Shown here piece after piece: positions 1 to 6,583 of a stretch of 8,325 nt of DNA. The first letter of the stretch is position 1; each line of letters starts with the position of its first letter. The notes beneath the pieces were generated by a model that worked only from the letters and a program-made list of their open reading frames with translations, ran no database searches and was not told where the DNA came from. The position numbers and the translations under genes were made by a program. The stretch lies in assembly GCA_021734725.1 (NCBI GenBank), contig JAIPIM010000181.1:1-8325 (forward strand), read 5' to 3'. The DNA comes from Minisyncoccota bacterium (GTDB lineage: Bacteria; Verrucomicrobiota; Lentisphaeria; Oligosphaerales; MVZH01).

Positions 1-1056
1 GAGGCCTGGAACAACCGGCAACCCGCCGGCGTGAGCTTCGGCCTGGGAATGGCCGTGGTCGGCCACAACCGCCGCGCCACGTATTTCACCGAAGATTCGG
101 CGCGCCGCGCCGGCGCCGTGGTCGAAGGCTTCACCAAAATGTACGGCAATACGAACGATCCGAACTTCAGCCATATCGAAGGTTATGAAGACCATTATGT
201 GGACCTGCTCTATACCTGGGATGGCGCAGGCAACCTCACGGGGGTGGTGGTCAACCTGGCCTGTCCCTCCCAGGAAACGGAGATGGCGATGACCGTCTCC
301 GCCGATTTCTGGCACGAGGTCCGGGCGGAGATTCGCAAGCGGCACGGCGAACACATCCAGATACTGGCGCAGTGTTCGGCGGCGGGCGACCAGTCGCCGC
401 ACCGGTTGTGCTATAGAGAGGCTGAGGAGCGGATGCTGCAATTGCGCGGTTCGACCATGCGCCAGGAGATCGGACGGCGCGTGGCGAATGCCGTGGACGA
501 GGTCCTTCCCGTGGCCAGAGCCTCTATTCAGACGGAGCTGCCGTTCCGACACGCTGTTAAGCAGGTCGACCTGCCTCGCCGGATGGTCACGGAGGAAGAA
601 GCGGAGCAGGTGCGAGCTGACCTGGCCAAACTCGAGGCTGAGGCGAAAGAGGGCAAGAACAATTACCGGATTGCCCAGCGCGCCCGGCGCGTTCTGAAAC
701 GGTATGAACAGCAAGAGGTATCGGGGGTGGTCCCCATGGATCTGCATGTGATCCGCCTGGGCGACATCGCGTTCGCCACAAATCGCTTCGAACTGTTCCT
801 GGATTACGGCATCCGCATCAAGGCGCGCAGCCCGGCCGTACAGACTTTTCTCGTACAACTGACGGCAAGCGACGGCTGGAATGGGACCTATCTTCCCTCC
901 GAACGCGCCGTCGCCAACAAGGGCTACGGAAGCAGCGTATACGACTACGAAGTCGGCCCGGAAGGCGGACGGGTGATCGTGGAGGAAACCGTGAACTTGC
1001 TGAACGCTGTGTGGCAACAAGCACCAGACGCCATGGTCTTTGATGTTGCGTTATAA
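1..1056 (+). CDS. Neutral/alkaline ceramidase-fold protein, C-terminal part (5' truncated by window edge)
   Basis: The frame is open from base 1. A GTG at 31 could be a start, but the protein lacks the N-terminal TPP and HTHSGP segments that the family needs, so the gene almost certainly begins upstream. Counting from the GTG codon, the family signature Gly-Asp-Gln-Ser-Pro is at residues 119-123, with Ser122 matching the ceramidase nucleophile position. The segment before it reads NLACPSQ (about 75-81), where true ceramidases carry a metal-binding HPT-type histidine, so that ligand seems lost. Glu254 (NRFELF) and Tyr304/Tyr306 near the C-terminus match the later ligand region. An acidic and basic helical insert spans about 180-230. 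True ceramidases hydrolyse the amide of ceramide; many bacterial relatives have unknown substrates. No C-terminal Ig-like ceramidase domain is visible. The next gene starts 51 bp downstream on the same strand, suggesting an operon. Family assignment is fairly sure; substrate is unknown. Confidence 0.75.
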   Translation, partial: EAWNNRQPAGVSFGLGMAVVGHNRRATYFTEDSARRAGAVVEGFTKMYGNTNDPNFSHIEGYEDHYVDLLYTWDGAGNLTGVVVNLACPSQETEMAMTVSADFWHEVRAEIRKRHGEHIQILAQCSAAGDQSPHRLCYREAEERMLQLRGSTMRQEIGRRVANAVDEVLPVARASIQTELPFRHAVKQVDLPRRMVTEEEAEQVRADLAKLEAEAKEGKNNYRIAQRARRVLKRYEQQEVSGVVPMDLHVIRLGDIAFATNRFELFLDYGIRIKARSPAVQTFLVQLTASDGWNGTYLPSERAVANKGYGSSVYDYEVGPEGGRVIVEETVNLLNAVWQQAPDAMVFDVAL

Positions 1057-1107
1057 TCTTTCGCCTTCATCTTAACACAACGACAAAAAACACACGGAGA
1101 CTGGGAC

Positions 1108-2295
1108 ATGTTTACCATTGGACAGGAAGAGATCGATGCCGTGGCGGAAGTGATCAATACGCGCCGTTTGTTTCGCTACGGCGGTGAAACCGAAGGACGG
1201 GCGGCCGCCTGCGAACGGCGGATCACGGAAATCTTCGGGTGCAGCGAATCGCTCATCGTCACCTCCGGCACCGGGGCGCTGATTTGCGGGCTGGTCGGAC
1301 TCGGTATCGGGCCGGGCGATGAGGTCATCGTTCCGGCGTACACCTGGCTGGCGAGCGCGGGGGCCGTGCTCAGCGTAGGCGCCATCCCGGTACTCGCTGA
1401 TGTCGACGAGACCCTGACACTCGATCCGGACGATTTCGAGCGCCGGATCGGACCGCGCACCAAGGTGGTCATACCCGTACACATGGCCGGTCGTCCCGCT
1501 GATATGGACCGCATTCTGGCCGTAGCCAAGGCGCGCGGGGTCGCCGTACTGGAGGACAGTTGCCAGGCCGTCGGCGGATCGTACAAAGGCCGGCGCCTGG
1601 CCACGATCGGCGATGCCGGTGCCCTGAGCTTCAATGTATACAAGAATATTACCTGCGGCGAAGGCGGGGCCTTGCTGACCAACAACCGGCAGGTGTTCGA
1701 ACGGGCGCTTTACCATCACGACATGGGCAGCTCCTTCCGTGGACATACCTTGATCGAACCGGAGTTTCTGGGAAACAGTTACCGCATGAACGAAATCCAG
1801 GCCGCTGTGCTCCATGTCCAACTCGGACGGCTCGATGGGATCATTGCCCGGTTGCGGGAGCGGCGCGACTGGATCCGCGATGCGATTCAGGCCGCGGACA
1901 CTCCGCTGACGCTCTCCCCGTCGGCGGACATCGAGGGCGACTGCGGGTTGCATGTGTCATTCCTTTTCGGTACGGCCGATACGCGCATCCGATTCTCGGA
2001 GCGCGCCGCAGAACTTGGCTGTACGTTAAGCAGCCCCATCGACAGCGGCAAACATGTCTACACCAACTGGACCACGCTGCTGGAGCGGAAGGTCGGAGTG
2101 CATCCCAAGATAAACCCGTTCCTGTGGGCGGAAAACCGAAACTGCCGTATTTCGGAATTGACACCCGATTGCTGCCCCCGAACACTCGATCTGCTGGCCC
2201 GCACGGCCACCGTCGACAGCGGATTCAACCGCACCCGTGAAGAATGCGAAACGCTTGCGGCCACACTATGTCGCGTGGCGAAAGAGTTGGATTAA
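1108..2295 (+). CDS. DegT/DnrJ/EryC1/StrS family PLP-dependent aminotransferase
   Basis: This 395-residue protein has the normal length and motif order for sugar aminotransferases of fold type I, which transfer an amino group (usually from Glu or Gln) to a keto sugar or keto cyclitol in the cytoplasm. Visible landmarks are TSGTGA (52-57, phosphate cup), PAYTW (76-80), IPVHMAG (122-128), LEDSCQAVGG (148-157, with Asp150 for the pyridine nitrogen) and SFNVYKNITCGEGG (174-187), whose Lys179 should form the Schiff base. NSYRMNEIQAA (223-233) is also typical. The C-terminal part (YTNW, HPKINPF, CPRTLDLLAR) recalls the StsC/AHBA-synthase branch, an inference from memory. The ATG is supported by GGAGA at 1096-1100. 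The gene lies between two ceramidase-like genes with gaps of 51 and 31 bp, so co-transcription is likely. Family is secure; the substrate cannot be read from sequence. Confidence 0.93.
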   Translation: MFTIGQEEIDAVAEVINTRRLFRYGGETEGRAAACERRITEIFGCSESLIVTSGTGALICGLVGLGIGPGDEVIVPAYTWLASAGAVLSVGAIPVLADVDETLTLDPDDFERRIGPRTKVVIPVHMAGRPADMDRILAVAKARGVAVLEDSCQAVGGSYKGRRLATIGDAGALSFNVYKNITCGEGGALLTNNRQVFERALYHHDMGSSFRGHTLIEPEFLGNSYRMNEIQAAVLHVQLGRLDGIIARLRERRDWIRDAIQAADTPLTLSPSADIEGDCGLHVSFLFGTADTRIRFSERAAELGCTLSSPIDSGKHVYTNWTTLLERKVGVHPKINPFLWAENRNCRISELTPDCCPRTLDLLARTATVDSGFNRTREECETLAATLCRVAKELD

Positions 2296-2326
2296 AACGA
2301 GCCCGTCCACAAAGGAGTCTTTGACG

Positions 2327-3637
2327 ATGAGCAGCCTTAAAGTCGGTGTCGGGCGTGGACGTATCACGCCGCCCGTTGGTGCAATGCTGATGGGCTACGC
2401 CCCCGCCCGCGCGGCAGAGACCGTGCATGACGAACTTGCCGTAACAGCCATCGCATTGGAGCAGGGCCAGGTGAAGGCCTTGCTCATCAGTGCGGATGTG
2501 TGCGTCATCAAGGACCCACAGAGCACGCACTTCCGGACCCGCATCTCCGAAGCGACGGGCGTACCATTCGACAACATCATCCTCTCGGCGACCCACACGC
2601 ATTCCGGACCGGCCATGCGGGCGACACCCGGCGGCGCCGACCTCGACGAGGCGTACCTCAACTCGATTTTCGAGCCCCAGGCGGTCGACGCGGCGGCACA
2701 AGCCGTGGACACATTGCGGTCCGCCAGGATGGGCGTCGCCACGGCGTTGAGCGACGTGGGGGTGAACCGCCGACAGATCGACCCGTCCGGCAACGTCCAG
2801 CTTGGGCAGAACCCGTGGGGCTGCTTCGACCCCACGATGACGGTGATCGGTTTTCGGGGAACCGACGATGCACCCATCGCCAACCTGATTCACTACGGCG
2901 CACACTGCACTGCGGCAGGCAAGAACGTCGAGGTCACTCGCGACTGGGCCGGACCCATGGTCGACCGACTGGAGGCGGAGTCCGGCGCGCTGACGGTCTT
3001 CTTCAATGGCGCCGAGGGAGATTGCGGTCCGCGGCTGCCGAACGGGAAAACGACTGGCGGCGGAGACATCCGTTTCGCCCTCGAGCTGGGGGCAAGGGCG
3101 GGGATCGAGGCGGGAGCGACCTTTCGGACAATCAAGGAATTCCGCGACGTCGATGTGCGCGTGGTTTCTGACCGTATCCGTCTGCCCTACGAGCCGCTGC
3201 CGGCCCCGGAGTCGGTCGAGCGTACGATCGACGCCATGGGCCCTCCCGACAAACTGGTGGGGCTGCGCGTCATGTCCTACAAGGCGCTCTGTGCGCGCCT
3301 CGAAGAGAGCCGGGCGCCGGGCCCTCACGCGACCCATCTGGAGCTGCGCCAGTCCGTCGTATCCGTCGGCCCGGTGGCGTTCGTCCCATTCCCGTTCGAA
3401 GTATTCAGCGAGATCACGCTGCGACTGCGTGACGGCAGCCCATTCCAGCACACGCTTAGCCTCAGCAACGCGAACGGCTCCTACTTCTACTTCCCGTCGC
3501 AGGACCAGATTGCCCGGGGCGGCTACGAAGTGTCGGTCTTCAAGTCGATGAACCCCCGTGCACTGGCCGATGACGCGGACAATGCGGCGCTCACCGAAAA
3601 CCTGCGCCTCTTGGAGACGCTGGCCACAGCCCAATGA
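2327..3637 (+). CDS. Complete neutral/alkaline ceramidase-fold protein lacking the catalytic serine
   Basis: The protein has 436 residues from ATG 2327, chosen because AAAGGAG lies at 2311-2317 and the family N-terminus (VGVGRGRITPPVG, residues 6-18) begins right after it. An in-frame ATG at 2237 lies inside the previous gene and is unlikely. Landmarks are SATHTHSGP (87-95; His90/His92), HYGAHCTA (189-196; His193), FFNGAEGDCGPR (225-236), PFEVFSE (356-362; Glu358) and GGYEV (398-402; Tyr400). These match the zinc ligands known from Pseudomonas ceramidase (two His, Glu, Tyr). The serine of the GDxSP motif is Gly234 here, so ordinary ceramidase chemistry is doubtful. No signal peptide is visible, and the length is much shorter than secreted ceramidases because the C-terminal domain is missing. 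It is the last gene of the three-gene cluster. It is probably a cytoplasmic metal-dependent hydrolase of unknown substrate, or a non-catalytic paralogue. Confidence 0.88.
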   Translation: MSSLKVGVGRGRITPPVGAMLMGYAPARAAETVHDELAVTAIALEQGQVKALLISADVCVIKDPQSTHFRTRISEATGVPFDNIILSATHTHSGPAMRATPGGADLDEAYLNSIFEPQAVDAAAQAVDTLRSARMGVATALSDVGVNRRQIDPSGNVQLGQNPWGCFDPTMTVIGFRGTDDAPIANLIHYGAHCTAAGKNVEVTRDWAGPMVDRLEAESGALTVFFNGAEGDCGPRLPNGKTTGGGDIRFALELGARAGIEAGATFRTIKEFRDVDVRVVSDRIRLPYEPLPAPESVERTIDAMGPPDKLVGLRVMSYKALCARLEESRAPGPHATHLELRQSVVSVGPVAFVPFPFEVFSEITLRLRDGSPFQHTLSLSNANGSYFYFPSQDQIARGGYEVSVFKSMNPRALADDADNAALTENLRLLETLATAQ

Positions 3638-3853
3638 GGTCTGCGCATTTCAGAATGTTGAAAAATGCAAACCGGGGGTCTCGAAACCTGCAGTCACCCA
3701 AGCACGGCTTTCGCCGAAATCCGTCAATCCTGATGAGTTATGGGATCGCTGTGAAAATAAATCGCTTTGCACGGACGATTCGCGCTAAAGCCTCTATTAA
3801 CCCCATTTTTCGTTCAGATCTTAGAATGCGAACAGAGAAACGTCTTGTTCTTC
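3638..3853. other. Non-coding gap between operon 1 and the envelope module
   Basis: The whole intergenic stretch to the next gene is 336 bp, and this is the part before the promoter. Short open frames cross it, but their composition is unlike the neighbouring genes and none has a convincing ribosome binding site. An inverted repeat GCATTT/AAATGC (3645-3650 and 3663-3668) could form a weak hairpin just after the stop codon, but no T-tract follows, so it is not a standard terminator. Base composition becomes visibly more AT-rich from about 3720. I see no RNA gene here. Confidence 0.5.
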
Positions 3854-3883
3854 TTGACAAGCGGTTTGCGCTCGGTGTATACT
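3854..3883 (+). promoter_or_regulatory. Near-consensus sigma70-type promoter of the envelope module
   Basis: TTGACA at 3854-3859 is a perfect -35 hexamer. TATACT at 3878-3883 matches the -10 consensus at five of six positions. The spacer is 18 bp. Transcription would start near 3890, giving a leader of roughly 84 nt before the ATG at 3974. It is by far the strongest promoter match I noticed in the window, and it faces the two-gene module. Confidence 0.75.
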
Positions 3884-3896
3884 AGGATAGTCCTAG
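3882..3896. promoter_or_regulatory. Perfect inverted repeat over the -10/+1 region, candidate operator
   Basis: CTAGGA (3882-3887) and TCCTAG (3891-3896) form a perfect 6-bp inverted repeat around the 3-bp centre TAG. It starts inside the -10 hexamer and covers the expected transcription start, a position where a dimeric regulator would block RNA polymerase. I cannot name the regulator, and none is encoded nearby. A transcribed hairpin is less likely, because about half of the repeat lies upstream of the predicted start. Confidence 0.5.
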
Positions 3897-3973
3897 ATAA
3901 CTAAGAGCCTTAACAGGAACGGCTTCGGTACAGGGTAAAACTATCTTAAACAGAAAGAAAGGACTCAGGGGCA

Positions 3974-4669
3974 ATGAAAACACTGATATTGAGTTTTGTG
4001 ATAGTGTGTCTACTGTGTGGCACCGCGGCGTTTGCACAGGGCAAAGGCAGGGGCCAGGGGAAGAGCCCCAAGGATAAACCGGACTGGGCGGGCGCCGCGG
4101 AAGAGAAACAGCAAGGACGCGCTACAACGGAAGAAGCCGAAGAGCAAATGGAGGAAGCCGAAGAACAGGCGGAGGAAGCAAGGAAGCGAGCCGAAGAAGC
4201 ACGGGAACGTGCTCACGAACGCCGGGAGGAAATGAAAGAACAGAGCGAAGAATCTATGACCGAAGAACGAGGTCCAAGTAACCGCGGACTTTCTGACGAG
4301 GGCGATGAAAAAGGAAAAGGACCGGATAAACGCGAACAGGCCCGTGAGCGCACACTCGAAAACATGGAACGGGCGCATCTTAAGCGTATCGCCAAACTGC
4401 AGGTACTCCGCGACAAGCTGATCGAAAAAGGTAATGAGAATGCAGCCGACCGGGCTTCAGAACTGATTGAGAAAGAAAACTCTCGGTACGAGCAACAGGT
4501 TGAGAAAATCATTACAGAGGGTCATGAATTCGAGGGGAAGGACGAGGATGCACGCGGCAACAAGGATCGGGATAAACCTGGCAGGGCACCCGAGGAAGAA
4601 GGCACGGGGCGGAAGATGAAGGAGAGGAACAACAACGGGCACAACGGTAAACCGGGTAAGGAGGACTGA
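3974..4669 (+). CDS. Secreted, highly charged helical (single-alpha-helix/coiled-coil) protein
   Basis: I do not recognise a named family. Residues 1-21 form a clear Sec signal peptide: MKT, a hydrophobic core, then AFA before Gln22, a signal peptidase I site. Cys12 and Cys15 lie in the core without a lipobox, so it is not a lipoprotein. Residues 22-50 are Gly/Lys-rich. Residues 51-90 are almost entirely Glu, Arg, Lys, Ala and Gln, with EEAEEQ- and EEAR-type repeats that should form a stable single helix or coiled coil. A Gly/Asp-rich break (98-118) leads to a second helical segment (119-182) that includes KLQVLRDKLIEKGNENA. The tail (183-231) is disordered, polar and Lys/Gly-rich. Mature location is probably the periplasm or envelope. 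The ATG has AAAGGA at 3958-3963. It is co-transcribed with the lipoprotein 2 bp downstream, which suggests a joint envelope role. Expression level and function are unknown. Confidence 0.8.
   Translation: MKTLILSFVIVCLLCGTAAFAQGKGRGQGKSPKDKPDWAGAAEEKQQGRATTEEAEEQMEEAEEQAEEARKRAEEARERAHERREEMKEQSEESMTEERGPSNRGLSDEGDEKGKGPDKREQARERTLENMERAHLKRIAKLQVLRDKLIEKGNENAADRASELIEKENSRYEQQVEKIITEGHEFEGKDEDARGNKDRDKPGRAPEEEGTGRKMKERNNNGHNGKPGKED
4657..4664 (+). promoter_or_regulatory. Strong Shine-Dalgarno inside the end of the preceding gene
   Basis: TAAGGAGG sits 7 bases before ATG 4672 and lies within the last codons of the charged protein gene. It fixes the start of the lipoprotein and, with the 2-bp gap between stop and start, points to translational coupling. 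Confidence 0.8.
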
Positions 4670-4671
4670 AC

Positions 4672-4926
4672 ATGAAGGCGATCATGGCTTTCATTGGTGT
4701 TTCCGCTTTGACGGCAGTCTTTTCACTGGTAGTGGCCGGATGCGGCGGCAGTGGTGATACACCGGCAGGAACAGAATCCGCCACGCCCGCAGATGGGACG
4801 GAAACACGAAGTGAGCTGCTTGAAAAGTACCGTCAGGAAGCGGAGCAGGAGATCACGGCTGAAAATGCCGAGGAGCAACTCGACCAACTGGTCAAAGAAA
4901 TCGAGTCCGGCAACACGAACCCGTAG
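4672..4926 (+). CDS. Small envelope lipoprotein (84 aa)
   Basis: The N-terminus has a basic start (MKA), a hydrophobic stretch (residues 4-22) and the lipobox VAGC, with Cys24 as the lipidated residue after signal peptidase II cleavage. The mature protein is about 61 residues: a flexible Gly/Ser/Thr/Pro linker (25-45), then an acidic amphipathic helix (46-80) containing ITAENAEEQLDQLVKEIESG. Small lipoproteins with such a helix act as spacers or coiled-coil anchors in other bacteria, but no specific function can be assigned. The start is set by the TAAGGAGG at 4657-4664. The partner upstream is also Glu-rich and helical, so the two may interact in the periplasm. I recall similar small proteins in Kiritimatiellota and Lentisphaerota-like genomes, which I could not check. 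Confidence 0.82.
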   Translation: MKAIMAFIGVSALTAVFSLVVAGCGGSGDTPAGTESATPADGTETRSELLEKYRQEAEQEITAENAEEQLDQLVKEIESGNTNP

Positions 4927-4931
4927 GTTCG
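4916..4931. repeat. Short perfect hairpin over the lipoprotein stop codon
   Basis: CGAACC (4916-4921) and GGTTCG (4926-4931) pair perfectly around a CGTA loop that contains most of the TAG stop. No T-tract follows, so it is not itself a rho-independent terminator. It may protect the mRNA end or simply be chance. Confidence 0.35.
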
Positions 4932-4953
4932 GGAGCAATCATGAAAGTGCTAT

Positions 4954-5004
4954 TGGGGCAGACCCCACTCACCACAAATCAGAGGAAATTCTGTTTTTGT
5001 TTTT
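4954..5004 (+). terminator. Probable terminator region of the envelope module (two hairpins and T-rich tract)
   Basis: A first hairpin pairs TGGGG (4954-4958) with CCCCA (4963-4967) around CAGA. A second pairs CAGAG (4980-4984) with TTCTG (4989-4993) around a GAAA tetraloop, using one G-U pair, and runs straight into a tract of TTTTTG type through 5004. The second stem is short and weak in GC, so termination strength is uncertain. It lies just before the end of the convergent epimerase-like gene. Confidence 0.5.
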
Positions 5005-5030
5005 GCGTTGGAGCCTCGGGGGTAACCGTC

Positions 5031-6374
5031 TCATGTGCTACGGTTCAGAACGTCAATGAGGGTTAGTCCCGTGTGGTAGCACGGGTCGACATCCGGGAAC
5101 CCGGGGAATCGATTGGGGATCTTCCCGTTTTCGTCTCGAATGGGATACGGTAAACGGTGGCACTTTTTATTCAGATAATAGTTGAACAATGTCTCGCGGC
5201 ACTGTCGGTGTATGTCTTCCAGGGGGGCCTTCTCGGCCTCCGGACAGAGGCCTTGGGTAAAAGTGGAGGCGCGTATTGTTTCCGGCAAATTCCAAAATGG
5301 CATATCGCTGTTGATGGGCGCGCGCGTTTTCAGGTCGACGCTCCGATAGATTCCTTTTACCGAAGGGTTGAATCCGGTCTTGAATAACTGCGCCATAAGC
5401 CGAGGGAAAACCGCCTGGCAACGTTTTCGCGTCTTGTTCACGGAGGCTGTCTCAATTCCGAGCCTGGCGGTTTCCAGAAGAAACTTGCAGGAAAGACCTA
5501 CGAATTCGAGGCCGTGTCCCGGGTCGCACAATATGTGGCCGTCTTCCTCCCAGGCGGTACCGTTATTGTCAACGAATTCCGTGAAATCCCACTGCTGCAA
5601 CGCCGGATGCTGACCTGTGTTGACGTGACGATCCAGGATGTGATCGATGACATCCGCTCCTTGGGCAGCCCACGTACCAGGTTCTTTCCCATCCAGCATC
5701 AGTGCAATGCCTCCGAGAGAGATCATAGCCGGTCCGTGTTCCTGACGTCCGGGTCTCACGGGTGGCGTGCTGCGGGGATTCAGAGGCAGGAGGTCCGAAA
5801 CGAACGTTTGTTTTCTTATGGCTTCGACAACGTTTTGAAAGGCTTCCTCCCCTTCCTTGAGTGCGTCATCCTGGTTCAGTACACGGGCAGCGGCAACAAG
5901 TCCTTTGGCATAGAAGAGATCACTGAAATTTGCCTGCCCGTCAATGCGCGGCAAGGCAGTTAGTTTATTGTCGGACCTCACATAAAGCGGTGTTCCGTCG
6001 GTGCGCATCATAAACGATATGCGCCCATCATTTTCCCGATGGATACGACGCAATGCCGGTACGAGCTCTGAAAGGACTGTTCGGGCGCGGTCAACAAGTG
6101 TGTGAGCCTCACGTGCCGGTACGGCACTTGTTTTTTCCAACCAGCGAATATGGCCCGCCAAGGCTTCCATGGCACGCCCCTGCACCCAGCCGAAGAGGAT
6201 ATCTTTCCCGCGTGTCGTACCCTGTTGGTCGGGCCGACCAAATTCGGTACAGGTGACGGTATCCACTTTTGCGTCGATGTATGGATATTCGTCGTCGCGC
6301 TCCTGGCGGTCGAGCACAAAGTGCAAATGTTCAGCCACAAGGGCTGCGTAAGCAGTTGCGTGGTCAGATAGCAT
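5031..6374 (-). CDS. N-acylglucosamine 2-epimerase (AGE)-like (alpha/alpha)6-barrel protein
   Basis: The 447-residue length is within the range for the AGE/cellobiose 2-epimerase family (usually about 390-420, so slightly long). Members epimerise or isomerise sugars through an open-chain ene-diol intermediate, in the cytoplasm. Family-like features are VQGRAMEALA (64-73, an arginine in the sugar pocket), DPGHGLEFVGL (284-294, with His287 and Glu290 as the PGHxxE-type catalytic motif) and MPFWNLPETIRA (358-369, the W-x-x-PE segment). His434 near the C-terminus may be the second catalytic base. No signal peptide is present. ATG 6374 has GAGAGG (6383-6388) 8 bases upstream. The gene stands alone on this strand, convergent with the envelope module. 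It begins 35 bp from the end of the tRNA-Val remnant, so insertion of the element has replaced its old upstream region. Exact substrate is unknown; sugar isomerase and mannose/cellobiose epimerase activities are all possible. Confidence 0.8.
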   Translation of the reverse strand: MLSDHATAYAALVAEHLHFVLDRQERDDEYPYIDAKVDTVTCTEFGRPDQQGTTRGKDILFGWVQGRAMEALAGHIRWLEKTSAVPAREAHTLVDRARTVLSELVPALRRIHRENDGRISFMMRTDGTPLYVRSDNKLTALPRIDGQANFSDLFYAKGLVAAARVLNQDDALKEGEEAFQNVVEAIRKQTFVSDLLPLNPRSTPPVRPGRQEHGPAMISLGGIALMLDGKEPGTWAAQGADVIDHILDRHVNTGQHPALQQWDFTEFVDNNGTAWEEDGHILCDPGHGLEFVGLSCKFLLETARLGIETASVNKTRKRCQAVFPRLMAQLFKTGFNPSVKGIYRSVDLKTRAPINSDMPFWNLPETIRASTFTQGLCPEAEKAPLEDIHRQCRETLFNYYLNKKCHRLPYPIRDENGKIPNRFPGFPDVDPCYHTGLTLIDVLNRST

Positions 6375-6409
6375 AGTACGTACCTCTCGTTGAACCGGAA
6401 GGGTAAGAA

Positions 6410-6459
<50 letters not shown>

Positions 6460-6503
6460 CCTGACGTGCGGAAATAGGGTCAGGTGTGGTGAAATATGTG
6501 ACC
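6460..6503. repeat. Clustered TGAC-type inverted repeats beside the attachment core
   Basis: CCTGAC (6460-6465) and GTCAGG (6479-6484) form a perfect 6-bp inverted repeat, and GGTCA (6478-6482) pairs with TGACC (6499-6503). Three TGAC units therefore lie within 44 bp of the core in alternating orientation. They could be arm-type integrase or excisionase sites, or an operator for the integrase gene. Arms this short can occur by chance. Confidence 0.35.
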
Positions 6504-6527
6504 ATTTTTGTTTTTGGCTGTTATAGT
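6498..6527 (+). promoter_or_regulatory. Possible integrase promoter
   Basis: GTGACC (6498-6503) matches the -35 consensus at four positions. TATAGT (6522-6527) matches the -10 at five positions, with an 18-bp spacer. The -35 overlaps one of the TGAC repeats, so binding there could control the integrase. The patch TTATAGTATA is also AT-rich on the minus strand and might serve the epimerase-like gene. This is a weak prediction. Confidence 0.35.
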
Positions 6528-6583
6528 ATATCTCCGCGTATCAGCGTCCATCTAGCTGGTTATGACAAGGAGAATATGACACG

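Noticed and set aside
1072..1953. A 293-codon antisense open frame over the aminotransferase
   Set aside because: It is a shadow of a well-supported gene in GC-rich DNA and shows no motif or convincing start signal.
2225..3634. A 469-codon open frame antisense to the second ceramidase-like gene
   Set aside because: It mirrors a GC-rich gene codon for codon, is Arg/Val/His-rich with no recognisable motif, and the plus-strand gene has a clear family match and ribosome binding site.
3645..3668. GCATTT/AAATGC hairpin as a terminator for operon 1
   Set aside because: The stem is AT-rich and short, and the following bases (AAACCGGGGG) contain no T-tract.
3634..3885. Short plus-strand open frames after the first operon
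   Set aside because: They have no good ribosome binding site and low-information basic composition, and one runs through the predicted promoter.
5157..5963. Plus-strand open frames across the epimerase-like gene
   Set aside because: They are short, overlap a minus-strand gene with family motifs and a ribosome binding site, and contain no recognisable domain.
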